Of a DNA stretch of 38,748 nt, positions 15,825 to 25,083 are shown in pieces; the first letter of the stretch is position 1; every line of letters begins with the position of its first letter. Source of the DNA: Spirulina sp. SIO3F2 (GTDB lineage: Bacteria > Cyanobacteriota > Cyanobacteriia > Cyanobacteriales > Spirulinaceae); assembly GCA_010672165.1 (NCBI GenBank), contig JAAHHN010000039.1:1-38748 (forward strand). Reading direction: 5' to 3'. Made by a program: the position numbers and the translations under genes. The notes under the pieces are model-generated. The model was not told where the DNA came from and did not search any database. It was given only the letters and a program-made list of their open reading frames with translations.

Positions 15825-16565
15825 TTATATCAACCAAAAACCGAGGGCGATCGCCACGCCAGCCCCAATCAAGGTGTTAATAATATTCACCACTTCATTG
15901 GTAAGCCAAGTGAATTTTTCTTGCACCGTTGCACCAATGACACTCTCAAAGTTGGTGGCAATAAACGCCGCTACAATACACCACAAAACGCCCCAGGGCG
16001 TGATCATGCCGATCGCCCAAGCCAGAGCGGCAATAATCGCTGAAGCGGCGGCTCCTGCCAATGTGCCTTCTAAACTCACTGCGCCTTCTGTGCCTCGGGG
16101 TACAGGCTGCAAAGTGGTAATTAAAAAAGTACGTTGACCGTAGGCTTTGCCCACTTCCGAGGCGGTCGTGTCGGAGAGTTTGGTGCTGAAGCTGGCGACG
16201 TAGCCGAGGGCAAAGAGAGGAGTGAGGTTGGGCCAGATCAGGGTGGCGATCGCGCATAATGTCCCCACCAGCGCTGAACCCCATACATTCTCAGGCCCAC
16301 GCAGGCCGCCACGCCCTTCCGCGATGCCTGCGGCTTCTTTTTGAGCCATGCCGATCTTAGTGACGCTGGAGCCGACTAAGAAATAAAACATCACGACGCT
16401 ATAGCCCTGCCATTGCAAGGTGCCCCAGACCAAGACCCCGAGCACCCAAGCGTGGAGGTAGCCCATCGGGGTGAGGAGTTTTTTGGGTAAAAGGAAGGCG
16501 ATCGCAACCAGTACGGTATTGAGGAGCAGGGCAGCGAGCCAGGGGGATTTGAGGAGTATGGGCAT
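15825..16565 (-). CDS. DUF92/VTE6-like membrane protein (TIGR00297 family)
   Basis: 246 residues, about six membrane spans. Diagnostic blocks: GSSVTKIGMAQKEAAGIAEG, RGPENVWGSALVGTLCA, ASFSTKLSDTTASEVGKAYG and LVTTLQPVPRGTEGAVSLEG-like text ending in TNEVVNIINT. Plant VTE6 (DUF92) phosphorylates phytyl-phosphate to phytyl-diphosphate for tocopherol and chlorophyll salvage; this homolog probably acts on phytyl-phosphate in cyanobacterial membranes. Start chosen at ATG 16565 (MPILLKSP); the longer frame from 16607 would overlap maf by 19 bases. Lies 24 bases after maf, so probably co-transcribed. Confidence 0.88.
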   Translation of the reverse strand: MPILLKSPWLAALLLNTVLVAIAFLLPKKLLTPMGYLHAWVLGVLVWGTLQWQGYSVVMFYFLVGSSVTKIGMAQKEAAGIAEGRGGLRGPENVWGSALVGTLCAIATLIWPNLTPLFALGYVASFSTKLSDTTASEVGKAYGQRTFLITTLQPVPRGTEGAVSLEGTLAGAAASAIIAALAWAIGMITPWGVLWCIVAAFIATNFESVIGATVQEKFTWLTNEVVNIINTLIGAGVAIALGFWLI

Positions 16566-16588
16566 GGTTATCGTTACAGCATTTACAG

Positions 16589-17182
16589 TTAATGTTTTGG
16601 CTGCCAAAAATCCACAATACTATGACCTAAAGCATTGAGCATCTCATGCAACAGCGGCAGACTTAAACCAATCACATTGGTATGACAACCCTCCAGTTTT
16701 TGCACAAATAGCCCTCCCTGCCCATCGATCGCAAAGCAGCCTGCACAACTGAGCGGTTCACCCGTCGCCACATAGGCTTCAATGATCGGGTCTGTAATCG
16801 GGGCAAAGTGGACTGCGGTAACGCCACAGCGAACCACCCGCTTATTTTGGTCAGGGTCAAGCAAAGCATGGCCGGTGTAGAGATGACCCACTTGGCCGCG
16901 CATCTGTTGCCAACGGGCGATCGCCACCTCTGGAGACTCCGGTTTACCATGAATTTCACCCTGAATCGCCAGCACCGAATCACAACCCAACACCAACGCC
17001 TGGGGATATTGGGGCACGACCACCTCCGCTTTCCGTTGCGCCAGAGTATTCACCAGGGCTTCGGGGTCAGTAAGGGTGACTTGAGATTCATCAAAATTGC
17101 TTTTACAAGCGATCGCTTGAATCCCTGCCTGAGCCAGGAGTTGACGGCGAGCCACTGAGGCGGAAGCTAACACAAAGTCCAT
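16589..17182 (-). CDS. maf: Maf-family nucleotide pyrophosphatase
   Basis: 197 residues. Typical order: [17 protein letters not shown] at the N-terminus, NFDES at about 29-33, [54 protein letters not shown], and near the C-terminus [28 protein letters not shown]. These proteins hydrolyse nucleoside triphosphates, often modified ones, to monophosphate and pyrophosphate. The conserved Cys-Ala-Gly-Cys replaces the usual K-AG-Y variant, a common cyanobacterial form. Followed in the same direction by the DUF92 gene. Confidence 0.92.
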   Translation of the reverse strand: MDFVLASASVARRQLLAQAGIQAIACKSNFDESQVTLTDPEALVNTLAQRKAEVVVPQYPQALVLGCDSVLAIQGEIHGKPESPEVAIARWQQMRGQVGHLYTGHALLDPDQNKRVVRCGVTAVHFAPITDPIIEAYVATGEPLSCAGCFAIDGQGGLFVQKLEGCHTNVIGLSLPLLHEMLNALGHSIVDFWQPKH

Positions 17183-17251
17183 GTGTCACATTTTGGGGAC
17201 AACAGGATCTATCCTCTCATATGGCGAAGATTGCTCCACCCCAAGCGTAGA

Positions 17252-19405
17252 TTACTGGGATACCAAGCAAGGCTCTAACACTTGCTGCAATTGCTCTAAC
17301 GTCAACGGCTTAGGCAAGAATGCATCCATCCCTGCTGTCTGACAAGCCTGACGTACTGCATCATCATCGTTACCTGTCAGCGCAATAATGTAAGGCTGCT
17401 CATGGGGTGGACATTCCTGGCGAATCATTTGCGTGGTTTCAATGCCGTTCATCGCGGGCATTTGCAGATCCATCAGAATCACATCATATACTTGAAGGGC
17501 AATCTGATAGACCACTTCCAAACCATTAGCAACCACATCCACCTCGTAGCCGAGCTTTTCAAGGTAGGTCAGGGCAATTTTCAGATGGATAGGATTATCT
17601 TCAGCAAGGAGAACTTTGAGAGAGCTGGGTGGGGCATCTGCCAGCACAGCATCAGTTGTGGCAGCATCGCTTTGGGTTTCTAAAACAGGAGATGGGGCGC
17701 TCGCATTGACCTCGGTTGCCATTGATTCGAGTTTTTCTAATGTCGGTGGGGACGCGATCGCAATCTCAAACTCAAAACGGCTGCCTTTGCCTGAGGTGCT
17801 CTCCACAGTGATTTGCCCCCCCATCAAAACAACAAATTGCTGGCTAATCGCTAGCCCTAAGCCGGTGCCCGATTGTGTCTGACGACCCGCATCCGTTTGG
17901 GTAAAGGCCTCAAAGAGCGTTGCAAGTTCCTCCGGCGCAATCCCGACTCCAGTATCAGTGACTGCAAAACGGAGGTGCTCCGGGTCTGTTCCTGGCATAA
18001 CGCTGAGCACAATGGAACCATTGTTAGTGAATTTAATTGCATTACTCAACAAATTCACTAACACTTGCTGGAGTTTCAGATTATCAACATAAATTAGCTT
18101 GGGAACAGTGGGATCAAGGTCGATTGTGAAGGCCAGTCGTTTCGCTTCAGCACGTGGCCCCAACATTACTTTCAGATCATCCAGCAGGCTATTGAGCCGT
18201 ATATTGTGAAGATTCAATGGCATCTGACCAACCTCAAGTTTAGCGAAATCCAACACTTGATTGATCAAGGTCAATAAATATTTGCCATTGCGTTCAATTG
18301 TGTGTAAGTTAGCTTTCTCTTCAGATGAAAGGGTGGGGCTATTGAGCAGGAGTTGGGGATATCCTAGAATGGCGTTGAGGGGGGTGCGAAGCTCATGGCT
18401 CATAGTGGCAAGGAAACGGCTTTTGGCTTGATCCGCACGCTCGGCTGCATCTCTCGCCTGTTGCAAGGCCACACTTTTCTCCTGTAGGGACTGATTGGTA
18501 AGTTTTAAAGTTTGATTAATGCGGCGGACACGACGAGAATGAACCGCAATCACCACAAATAACACCAGTAATAGAAATGAGATAGCTAAGGAGAATAGAT
18601 AGTAATTCAGTTGCTCCTGGGTGAGATAGATAACCTCCGCGCCACGCCATTGCTTAAGGATTTTAGCTCGGGTACCATCAGCATCAATCTGAGCTAGTCC
18701 AGTATTGATTTTAGTGAGTAATTCACGATCGCCTTTACGGACTGCAATCGCAGAATAGCTGGTTTCAACCGGGTCACTGACGATGGTAATTCCCTGAATC
18801 TGATGCATACTAAGTTCGTATTCTCCGACCCAGCGATCGACAATCACCGCATCAATTTCACCCGCTTTGATTTGCTCAAAACCCTCACGCCAGCTTGAAA
18901 CAATGCGGGTTTCAATTTGAGGATATTTCTGGAGAAGCGATCGCGGATAGCCCTTGGCTTCAACACCAACAGTGCGACCAAAGAGAGATTCAATTCCTTG
19001 GATATTAATATTATCTTGTTGGCGAAAAATACAAAAATCGGACTTCAGAAGAGGATCAGAAAAGTCATAGATTTTTTCACGCTCGGGAGATGAATTGATC
19101 TGCAATAATGCATCTGCCTTACCTTGTAACACCTGTGTTTGAGCCGTCGCCCAATCCATCGCTTTAACTTGAATTGAGATGCCACTTTTTTCGGCGATCG
19201 CTTGAGCCAGTTCTACCGCTAGACCCACAGTTTGCTCATCCTCAATATAGACAATAGGAGGGATGTTACGATTACCCAAAAAAAGATAGCTGCTTTCAGG
19301 TTTATGTTTGTTACTTGAGAGAACGATCCAGCCCCAAAATAAAACTGCAACGAGTATCCATAATTTGAGACGATTATTCTTCAAGAAATAGGCTATTGAA
19401 TGCAT
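17252..19405 (-). CDS. Hybrid sensor histidine kinase with periplasmic solute-binding sensor
   Basis: 717 residues. After a membrane segment at about 13-30 comes an SBP_bac_3-type domain (about 38-255: [36 protein letters not shown], the [11 protein letters not shown] block), then a second span at about 267-288. A cytoplasmic coiled coil leads to the HisKA domain ([17 protein letters not shown], phospho-acceptor His337), the HATPase domain ([28 protein letters not shown]) and a C-terminal receiver (LLAEDNP, Asp646 in ILMDLQMP, Lys699). Inference: senses an amino acid or other small solute and passes phosphate within itself to its receiver; the output partner is not in the window. No close regulator neighbour. 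Confidence 0.93.
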   Translation of the reverse strand: MHSIAYFLKNNRLKLWILVAVLFWGWIVLSSNKHKPESSYLFLGNRNIPPIVYIEDEQTVGLAVELAQAIAEKSGISIQVKAMDWATAQTQVLQGKADALLQINSSPEREKIYDFSDPLLKSDFCIFRQQDNINIQGIESLFGRTVGVEAKGYPRSLLQKYPQIETRIVSSWREGFEQIKAGEIDAVIVDRWVGEYELSMHQIQGITIVSDPVETSYSAIAVRKGDRELLTKINTGLAQIDADGTRAKILKQWRGAEVIYLTQEQLNYYLFSLAISFLLLVLFVVIAVHSRRVRRINQTLKLTNQSLQEKSVALQQARDAAERADQAKSRFLATMSHELRTPLNAILGYPQLLLNSPTLSSEEKANLHTIERNGKYLLTLINQVLDFAKLEVGQMPLNLHNIRLNSLLDDLKVMLGPRAEAKRLAFTIDLDPTVPKLIYVDNLKLQQVLVNLLSNAIKFTNNGSIVLSVMPGTDPEHLRFAVTDTGVGIAPEELATLFEAFTQTDAGRQTQSGTGLGLAISQQFVVLMGGQITVESTSGKGSRFEFEIAIASPPTLEKLESMATEVNASAPSPVLETQSDAATTDAVLADAPPSSLKVLLAEDNPIHLKIALTYLEKLGYEVDVVANGLEVVYQIALQVYDVILMDLQMPAMNGIETTQMIRQECPPHEQPYIIALTGNDDDAVRQACQTAGMDAFLPKPLTLEQLQQVLEPCLVSQ

Positions 19406-19598
19406 GAGTGAATTTCAGTCAACAAGAAGAAAAGATATTTCGGAATTCGGACTAAATCTTTTTTTTAAACACTATTCTCTCCTACCAAAATACCAGGTCT
19501 GTTTATCTATCTACTGGGAGAAAAAAAGAGCTAACCATTCTTTTTGCCCCAACAACTGCTTGGACACCTCTGGATGTGTCTCTGGAGCAAAACACCGC

Positions 19599-19623
19599 GT
19601 AGGGTGGGTATTACCCACCAAAC
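19599..19623. repeat. Palindromic repeat (copy 3)
   Basis: GTAGGGTGGGTATTACCCAC-CAAAC, a variant of the 4373 and 12523 repeat with TATTA in place of CAATG in the loop region and compensating arm changes (GTGGGTA/TACCCAC). Paired change in both arms suggests the hairpin itself is what is kept. It lies in the 276-bp gap between the sensor kinase and the pentapeptide-repeat gene, which otherwise contains nothing I can identify. Confidence 0.85.
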
Positions 19624-19681
19624 AAGGGGTTCAGCTTTTGTAAAAGGTTTCAACTGGGTCGAGTCTTGCTATCACACCCGT

Positions 19682-20806
19682 CTAATCCAGGAAAATTGCC
19701 CCCTGTTGATGGAGTTTACGGCGGAGACGCCGGGTTAATCCGGAATTTTCGCTAAAGAGGCTGCCTTGCAATTGTACGTCTTCCCAAACACTGTCTTGCA
19801 GATGGGCTCTCTGACATTGGCTGTGCTGAAGGTTTGCCCCCAGAAAACGGCATTGACTAAGGTTCGCCCCTTGCAGATTCACCCGAGATAGGTTTGCCCC
19901 CAACATCACATAGGCCCTGTGCAAATTGGCATTTTGCAAATTCGCACCCGCTAAGTCCGCCTGATTTAGAAACGCCCCCTGAAATTCGCTTTCTGTGCCG
20001 TTGATGCCAGCCAATTGGGCCAAGGTAAGATCGGCCCTATTAAAGCAGACTTGCACCAGTTGAGCACCACCCCATTGACTATGACACAGTTGAGCCTCAC
20101 TAAAATCAGCGCCCAAACAATCCACGTGGGACAGATCCAACGCTCGAAGTTGAGCATGGTTAAGGTTGCAATGCTGCCAGCGTACCTGCACCAGTTGGGC
20201 GCCATCCCATTGACTCGCTGCTAAACTTGCACCCGTAAAATCACAATCCTGGGCGATCGCCCCCGTCCAATCACTCTCCTCTAAGCTGGCTTGCGCAAAA
20301 ATTGTCCCTTGTAATTGACTATTCACAAAATTCCCGCAGGGAAATTCACACCGCTGCCAGTTGACTCGGGTCAACACGGCCTGCTCCGCATTGATTGCTG
20401 CCCCGGTTGCTTTGGCAAAATCACAATCGGTGAGCTGGGCTTGACTAAGCAGGGTTTGGGTCAAAATAACCCCTGACCCTTCAACTGAAATTAATGTACT
20501 GTTGCCTAATGCAGCTTGGGTGAGATCGGCCTGACGTAGCTGTGCGCCGATAATTTGAGCACTACTGAGATCCGCTTCGCGCAAGCTTGCTTGTCGGAAA
20601 TCTACCTGATCAAGCAATGCTTCATAGAGACAGGCTTGAGCCAGATTGGCCCGTTTGAGGTTAGCTTGTCGCAGATCAAAGCCTTCAAGATCTGCTCCAC
20701 ACAGATCAGCATCCGCAAGCACCGGAACAACGTAAGGGTTCTCGGCCCGCCAGCGGTTCCAGGCATCCACGCCCTGTTGCAATATTTTAAGATGCGCCGC
20801 ATTCAT
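19682..20806 (-). CDS. Pentapeptide-repeat protein
   Basis: 374 residues. After a short cap (about 1-30; the ILQQGVDAWNRWRAENP motif common in cyanobacterial members) the whole protein is built of A(D/N)LxX five-residue units, e.g. ADADLCGADLEGFDLRQANL and NLQNANLHRAYVMLGANLS, which stack into a right-handed quadrilateral beta helix. The central part (about 110-250) has many irregular units such as CEFPCGNFVNSQLQG. The final 30 residues (LRRKLHQQGAIFLD) leave the repeat. Function is not predictable from the sequence; such proteins often act as scaffolds or DNA mimics. Confidence 0.9.
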   Translation of the reverse strand: MNAAHLKILQQGVDAWNRWRAENPYVVPVLADADLCGADLEGFDLRQANLKRANLAQACLYEALLDQVDFRQASLREADLSSAQIIGAQLRQADLTQAALGNSTLISVEGSGVILTQTLLSQAQLTDCDFAKATGAAINAEQAVLTRVNWQRCEFPCGNFVNSQLQGTIFAQASLEESDWTGAIAQDCDFTGASLAASQWDGAQLVQVRWQHCNLNHAQLRALDLSHVDCLGADFSEAQLCHSQWGGAQLVQVCFNRADLTLAQLAGINGTESEFQGAFLNQADLAGANLQNANLHRAYVMLGANLSRVNLQGANLSQCRFLGANLQHSQCQRAHLQDSVWEDVQLQGSLFSENSGLTRRLRRKLHQQGAIFLD

Positions 20807-20843
20807 GGTGGCGCGATTGCTCCTGCTGCCTTAGCCTCTGCCA

Positions 20844-21272
20844 TCAATCATCCACAATTTCGGCATCGATCGCCTTGATCGAACCCGAATCAACACCATC
20901 TACATCTACTACATCCACTGTGACCGCTTCCACATCTACGGTGCCGGGGGGCGTCACCCGTTGGAATTGGCGCGATCGCACTTCCAGCGGTTCACCACAG
21001 CTCACACAATTAACCTGACTGTTATTAAGACTGGTGAGTTCTGCTGCACAAACAGGGCATGCGCCCGTCACAATATTCCGTCGCAGCCACCAACCAATCA
21101 CCGCCACCGCCACAAAGGGCAGCAGTGCTACGAGGCCGATGATAATAAAGATCCCGTTGATCACCCAGCCCAAACCCACTGCACTCAGACCTACCGCGAT
21201 AAGGACTAAAGACAACAAGCAGCCCAGGTTTGAGAGGTTGGTTTGGGCCAGTCGAGAGAAGTTTGAGTTCAC
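20844..21272 (-). CDS. Two-span membrane protein with cytoplasmic zinc ribbon
   Basis: 142 residues. Two adjacent membrane segments (about 16-37 and 40-62) are followed by a four-cysteine ribbon with C72, C75, C89 and C92 (CPVC ... CVSC), then an acidic, Val/Asp-rich tail (VDVEAVTVDVVDVDGVDS). No family name recognised; cyanobacterial proteins of this layout are common hypotheticals. The tail is acidic and repetitive enough to be disordered. Located just upstream of, and in the same direction as, the pentapeptide-repeat gene (37 bp gap), so they may be co-transcribed. Confidence 0.8.
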   Translation of the reverse strand: MNSNFSRLAQTNLSNLGCLLSLVLIAVGLSAVGLGWVINGIFIIIGLVALLPFVAVAVIGWWLRRNIVTGACPVCAAELTSLNNSQVNCVSCGEPLEVRSRQFQRVTPPGTVDVEAVTVDVVDVDGVDSGSIKAIDAEIVDD

Positions 21273-22026
21273 AAGAGGTAGCCTCCGAAGAAGGACAGAG
21301 TAGGTGCTTGATCAATCGTATCGTTTTGTTGAGGTAATGGCCGGTGTTGAGCTGAACTTTAAGCTGGCCAAACAAGCTAATCGAGAGAAGGTCAGGTCTA
21401 ATTAAGAATATTTGAACGACGAATAATCAGTGATCAAGTGACGAGGATTGAGCCAGAAAAATTATAATTAGAGTAGTAACTTTGTTGTGGATTTATGTAA
21501 AGAGTTTCTCTGCTTCTATTTCTTTAAGACTAGGGTAATTAATTCTGGACTTTGCAAATATTCATTTTTAGATTAGTGTCAAAGTGGAGTTCCTAATATT
21601 CTTGTGAAAGGAGTTTGGACTTTTTGACCTCAGTACAATACGAAAGTTATCGCTTATAGGTTGGGTTAACGAAGGGAATCTAATATCAGTAAGGATTATA
21701 GGGAATGGGTTGAGTTGCTCTATAAAAAGCAAGCTATGCCATGGCTCCACCTAATCTATGAAATCATCAAGCTTGCAGACGGCTTCTACTTTTTTGTTCT
21801 ATACTTCATCGTTTGAATTTTGGGTGTGACCAATCGCACTTCTTGTTACAGATATTATTATTTAATGAGTTTTAGAATACAACTTGAGCAATGTATACTT
21901 GCTTGGAGAACACCAAATAAACTTGAAAGATTTAAAAACTTTCGTGTTGTTTTATTCGAAGAAAACATGCTCAAGACTAATTGGAGTTCTGTCATGCAAT
22001 CTACCTAATATAAAGCGGAGAGCTAA
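21273..22026. other. AT-rich intergenic region
   Basis: About 750 bp without HIP1 sites and visibly more AT-rich than its neighbours. Short frames such as 21820-22008 have no family signal. No tRNA-like T-loop or strong terminator hairpin seen. It may hold promoters for the zinc-ribbon and the secreted-protein genes, or be recently acquired or decaying DNA. Confidence 0.5.
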
Positions 22027-22515
22027 ATGATGAAATATATAAAAGCGACCATTGCCCTAACCCTAGGGCTCATTCTTGCCCTCGGGCTGGGGGGGATTTT
22101 TGGCATTGGTGTTTTTTCAGCCAATGCAATTAATGGGGATCTCCCTGGGCTTCAGTTTGCGATTGAACCGGGAACAGGGGAGTTGGTCCAATTCCAAAGT
22201 GGGCCAATTTTTTCAGAGCGGCCAGTCATTGTTGCCTACGACGCGTTACGGCTTGCGCAGCCTGCCAACCCGGATTGTCCTCCTGCTGAAAACTTAGTTG
22301 AGGTTAAAGGTTATGCCATGTCTGACAACAGCGGCCAGCCAGAATCTTTTCGCGTATCGGGTGACTTTCTGCAATTTGGTAAATTCACAATGCCTGCTTG
22401 CTATCAAGGGAGTGAGGAGCTTCAGATCTGGTTTGTTGGCTCAGACGATCGCGGCAACGAGTGTTTTGACAGTGATTTTGGTAACAACTACTCATTTCCA
22501 GTGATTTGCCGATAG
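22027..22515 (+). CDS. Secreted protein of unknown function
   Basis: 162 residues. A signal peptide (MMKYIKATIALTLGLILALG to about residue 33, with a likely cut after SANA) precedes a compact beta-rich domain. Four visible cysteines (in the CPPAEN, PACYQG, ECFDSD and VICR segments) can form two disulfides in the periplasm. No family recognised. A GGAG at about 22016 is well placed for ATG 22027; ATG 22030 is possible too. A terminator-like hairpin follows at 22552. The gene lies in the AT-richer segment of the window. Confidence 0.7.
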   Translation: MMKYIKATIALTLGLILALGLGGIFGIGVFSANAINGDLPGLQFAIEPGTGELVQFQSGPIFSERPVIVAYDALRLAQPANPDCPPAENLVEVKGYAMSDNSGQPESFRVSGDFLQFGKFTMPACYQGSEELQIWFVGSDDRGNECFDSDFGNNYSFPVICR

Positions 22516-22551
22516 GGAAATATAATCAACCGAGCTGAGTTGAAGCATTTT

Positions 22552-22592
22552 TTCAGGGTAGTTCATTTTTTCATGGCTACCCTGAATTTGTT
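22552..22592 (+). terminator. Terminator hairpin after secreted-protein gene
   Basis: TTCAGGGTAG pairs perfectly with CTACCCTGAA across a 15-base loop and is followed by TTTGTTTG. It begins 37 bases after the stop codon at 22515. A second small stem (GTTTG/CAAAC) overlaps the T-rich tail. Confidence 0.75.
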
Positions 22593-22658
22593 TGAGAAAA
22601 CAAACTCAAAAAGAGTTCTCAACTTTTACTTACGGCGGATGATTTTATAGCTGGCTCC

Positions 22659-23201
22659 TTACTGCGACGATCGCGTATACCGCCCCACCAGCTCTCCAGT
22701 GGCCAACACATGACCCTGCATTGCCTTTTCAACATCAGCTTTTTTCGCTTCAGGTGGCAGATCTAGCACGGTGTCGAGAGCATAGAGCTTAAAGAAATAA
22801 CGATGCTCTCCCTTGGGTGGACAAGGTCCCCCATAAGCTACTGTTTTGAAATCATTGATCCCCTGAGTGGCGTCTGACAGCACATCCTTTTCTGGGAGAG
22901 CATTTTGGGTTTCCGGCAAGTTATAGACGACCCAATGCACCCAGGTTTTGAGTGGTGCATCTGGGTCATCCACAATCAGCACATAACTTTGGGTGTTATT
23001 CGGCGGTTTGCCCCAATGGAGTGGGGGTGAGATATCTGCGCCATCACAAGTATATTGCTTCGGGATTTCGCCGTTCTGCTCAAAGGCATCGCTGCGCAGC
23101 CGTAGGTCAACGTTGGTTTGGGGGGTGAGCTCAGGGCGATCGCAGGCGGTGAGGAGTCCCACGAGGCTCAGTAAGCAGAGGATGCGGGTTAGCTTGATCA
23201 T
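22659..23201 (-). CDS. PEBP-family (YbhB/YbcL-like) lipoprotein
   Basis: 180 residues. The N-terminus MIKLTRILCLLSLVGLLTAC is a lipoprotein signal with Cys20 as lipidation site. The rest is the phosphatidylethanolamine-binding fold: YTCDGADISPPLHW, LIVDDPDAPLKTWVHWVVYN and YGGPCPPKGEHRYFFKLYAL, the DPDAP and GxHR motifs that line the anion-binding pocket. Substrate and role in bacteria are not established. ATG 23201 is chosen; the open frame upstream to 23483 has no family sequence. Length is normal for the bacterial YbhB type. Confidence 0.9.
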   Translation of the reverse strand: MIKLTRILCLLSLVGLLTACDRPELTPQTNVDLRLRSDAFEQNGEIPKQYTCDGADISPPLHWGKPPNNTQSYVLIVDDPDAPLKTWVHWVVYNLPETQNALPEKDVLSDATQGINDFKTVAYGGPCPPKGEHRYFFKLYALDTVLDLPPEAKKADVEKAMQGHVLATGELVGRYTRSSQ

Positions 23202-23610
23202 GGATGGTGGTTGAACTCGAATTTCTAAGAACCAAATACTACGTTGGTGGTCTAGACCCAACCCACCCCGGTTTGCACCACACTTGCCCCCCCTCCAACA
23301 AAGCCCATGCATTAGGTAAAAATCGTTGAAAGGTAGATAGGAAAAGGAAAAGAGAGGATAAATATAAGTATAAAGGAAGACAAAGCAGAGACGAGAACTT
23401 AAATGAACTAAGAGGTCAATAGTGAATGCTTCAACACACTCAAACATGCTAGGCGAGGAAAGCAAGGAGAGATCGAGGCACAAACGACAAGCATTCAGTG
23501 TTGCAAACCTCCATTAGCAGCACATTTGTTGTAGTTATGCCCTACCGCTTGAGTTATCTTTATCTTTCGCAAACTACGTTTTTTGATTCGTTCTAAACAT
23601 CCCAGGTTTC
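23202..23610. other. Intergenic region with purine-rich tract
   Basis: About 410 bp with no gene. From about 23335 to 23410 the plus strand is nearly all A and G (AGGTAGATAGGAAAAGGAAA and similar). No repeat or promoter is clear, although a minus-strand promoter for the PEBP gene must lie in its left part. Confidence 0.5.
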
Positions 23611-23660
23611 CATCAATAAAAATCCCCATCCGCTAATTCAGATGGGGATTTTTATTGATG
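23611..23660. terminator. Perfect 20-bp inverted repeat, bidirectional terminator
   Basis: CATCAATAAAAATCCCCATC at 23611 is the exact reverse complement of GATGGGGATTTTTATTGATG at 23641, with a ten-base loop. The central GATGGGG stem is followed by TTTTTATT on either strand. It lies 32 bases after the stop of the RHH-like gene at 23692 on the minus strand, so it ends that transcript. Confidence 0.85.
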
Positions 23661-23691
23661 CATGTAGCCTAAGGTCGAATGACGCTTGGCT

Positions 23692-23991
23692 TTAAGTATT
23701 GAGAAGCTGAGAGAGCTGTTGCACTAATTGACGAGCTTTACGCTCTTTCGTTTCAATCATCGCAGCAGAACAACCCTCTGTATTTCTAGTAATTAATAAC
23801 TGTTGGCGTGCTAGCTTCTCAACTAGATCTGACGTACTATCACATCCAAGCTCCTGGCTTAACTTCTTAAACTGCTCCCAACCTGATTGTGTAACCGATA
23901 TGCTGTGGCGCTTTTTTTTCTCGCCGTAGAGGTAGGGGCGTCCTTCATGTGTCAGATTTTCGAGTGATTTAGGATTAATTTTACGAGTCAT
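23692..23991 (-). CDS. RHH-like small DNA-binding protein
   Basis: 99 residues, in the family of cyanobacterial proteins that begin KSLENLTHEGRPYLYGEKKK and continue with SISVTQSGWEQFKKLSQELG. A beta strand (RHSISV) followed by two helices (SGWEQFKKLSQEL, STSDLVEKLARQ) is a ribbon-helix-helix or arc-like layout. Such genes are often on plasmids or beside mobile regions. The strand-helix-helix pattern supports a regulator, not an enzyme; the target is unknown. Its transcript ends at the 23611 hairpin. Confidence 0.65.
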   Translation of the reverse strand: MTRKINPKSLENLTHEGRPYLYGEKKKRHSISVTQSGWEQFKKLSQELGCDSTSDLVEKLARQQLLITRNTEGCSAAMIETKERKARQLVQQLSQLLNT

Positions 23992-24424
23992 GGGTGAGAA
24001 TTTAAGGTGAATGTCAGGGGGGTCTGATTCGGTATCATCAGGTTAAGTTGTTAGATGGTGGGTGATCAGACATCTCTGGCAAGACAATGAAGAGCGATCA
24101 TTCTGGAGGACAGTTTATTGTTATCAATGACATTTGTCACCCGAACAGGAAGTGAACTGCCGTAAAACTGAATTCATTAAGGAACTCGGTCAAAACCACC
24201 GCTGATACGCGTAATCCTTACCGCCAATATGCGCATCGCGTCGAACCTAGATTATAATCTTTAGAAAACAGCTTGTCAATTAACGAATCGCCTAAATTTC
24301 GGATTCAATTAATCTTTCCAATTACGGATTTCCCTACGATCGCATTTAAGCAATCCCTCCAGATGAGCTCTCTTTATTAATTCAGTTTCTAAACTCGATG
24401 TTAAGCAAATCAAAATGTGACCTT

Positions 24425-24468
24425 CGCACATTCGTGCAGGTGATTTGCTCACATTTGTGTACCTGATT
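24425..24468. repeat. Imperfect tandem repeat, period 23
   Basis: CGCACATTCGTGCAGGTGAT-T at 24425-24445 and CTCACATTTGTGTACCTGAT-T at 24448-24468 match at about 15 of 21 positions. Each holds a CAC-ATT-GTG inverted core, as in operator or iteron sites. Confidence 0.5.
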
Positions 24469-24585
24469 GAAGCCAACTCAAGGCTGTGATTTCAAATCTG
24501 AGCAATTAGCCGGACAAATTTAGTAGAGTAGTTGGGGCAAATATCATACATGCGATCGCCTTACAGTAAATAACGGAATAATAAG

Positions 24586-24606
24586 GCTTTCATATAGCAT
24601 GAAAGC
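24586..24606. repeat. Hairpin GCTTTCAT-ATAGC-ATGAAAGC
   Basis: A perfect 8-bp stem with a 5-base loop. It is not followed by T residues on either side, so it does not look like a terminator. Confidence 0.6.
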
Positions 24607-25083
24607 AAGAGGGCTCCATAACCAATTGAGTGGGACTCTATATTGCACCCAACAAGAACTCATTAAGAGAAGAACCTGTAATGTCTAAAATTTTCTGTTG
24701 TCTTACTAAGGAAAAAGCGTTCGGCTTAAACCATTCGGCTGTCTACTACTCAAACATGCAAATATCATTAAGGTTACTGTTTCGTGCGGTATTTGAATCG
24801 ACATTATCCTTGTTTATTAATGAATGGATTAGATCCATGTTTTTTATTGTTCTATGTGTCTAAAGTAAACGATGCCCTCTGTTTTAGGTGACTTTTAAAT
24901 CGATGCTAGTAGCACTTTTGAGCACAAAAAAATCTGCACAAAAACATTTATTTCTAAATCCCAAAATGAACAAAAATACTATATGAGAGTTATTCTCTCA
25001 AAAGTTGGATTTGGGTCAACAAGACAAGTTTGAACAAACTCGCTCATTGCTCAACTTCATCTGAGCCCTCCTGAAGGTTTAGA

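Larger units (their letters stand above)
23992..25083. other. Gene-sparse AT-rich region
   Basis: About 1.1 kb, AT-rich, with two HIP1-like sites. Only a weak frame at 24630-24863 (77 residues, AGAAGAACC before an internal ATG at 24681) is present and shows no family. Contains an imperfect direct repeat (24425-24468), a hairpin (24586-24606) and several AATTAACGAATC / AATTTCGGATTC / AATTACGGATTT-like blocks at 24275-24335. No tRNA seen. Confidence 0.5.

Noticed and set aside
19404-19643. A 79-residue plus-strand frame
   Set aside because: It runs through a palindromic repeat, has no family signal, and lies upstream of a minus-strand kinase gene.
23202-23483. N-terminal extension of the PEBP protein
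   Set aside because: The extension is non-family and lies ahead of a clear lipoprotein signal starting at 23201.
24275-24335. AATTAACGAATC / AATTTCGGATTC / AATTACGGATTT blocks resembling a Tn7-like or CAST transposon end
   Set aside because: Spacing and the TGTCG-type core of known ends are absent, and no tnsB, tnsC, tniQ or Cas gene is nearby.
24630-24863. A 77-residue frame in the gene-sparse region
   Set aside because: No family match by eye, unconvincing start site, and skewed composition; kept only as a note in the gap entry.
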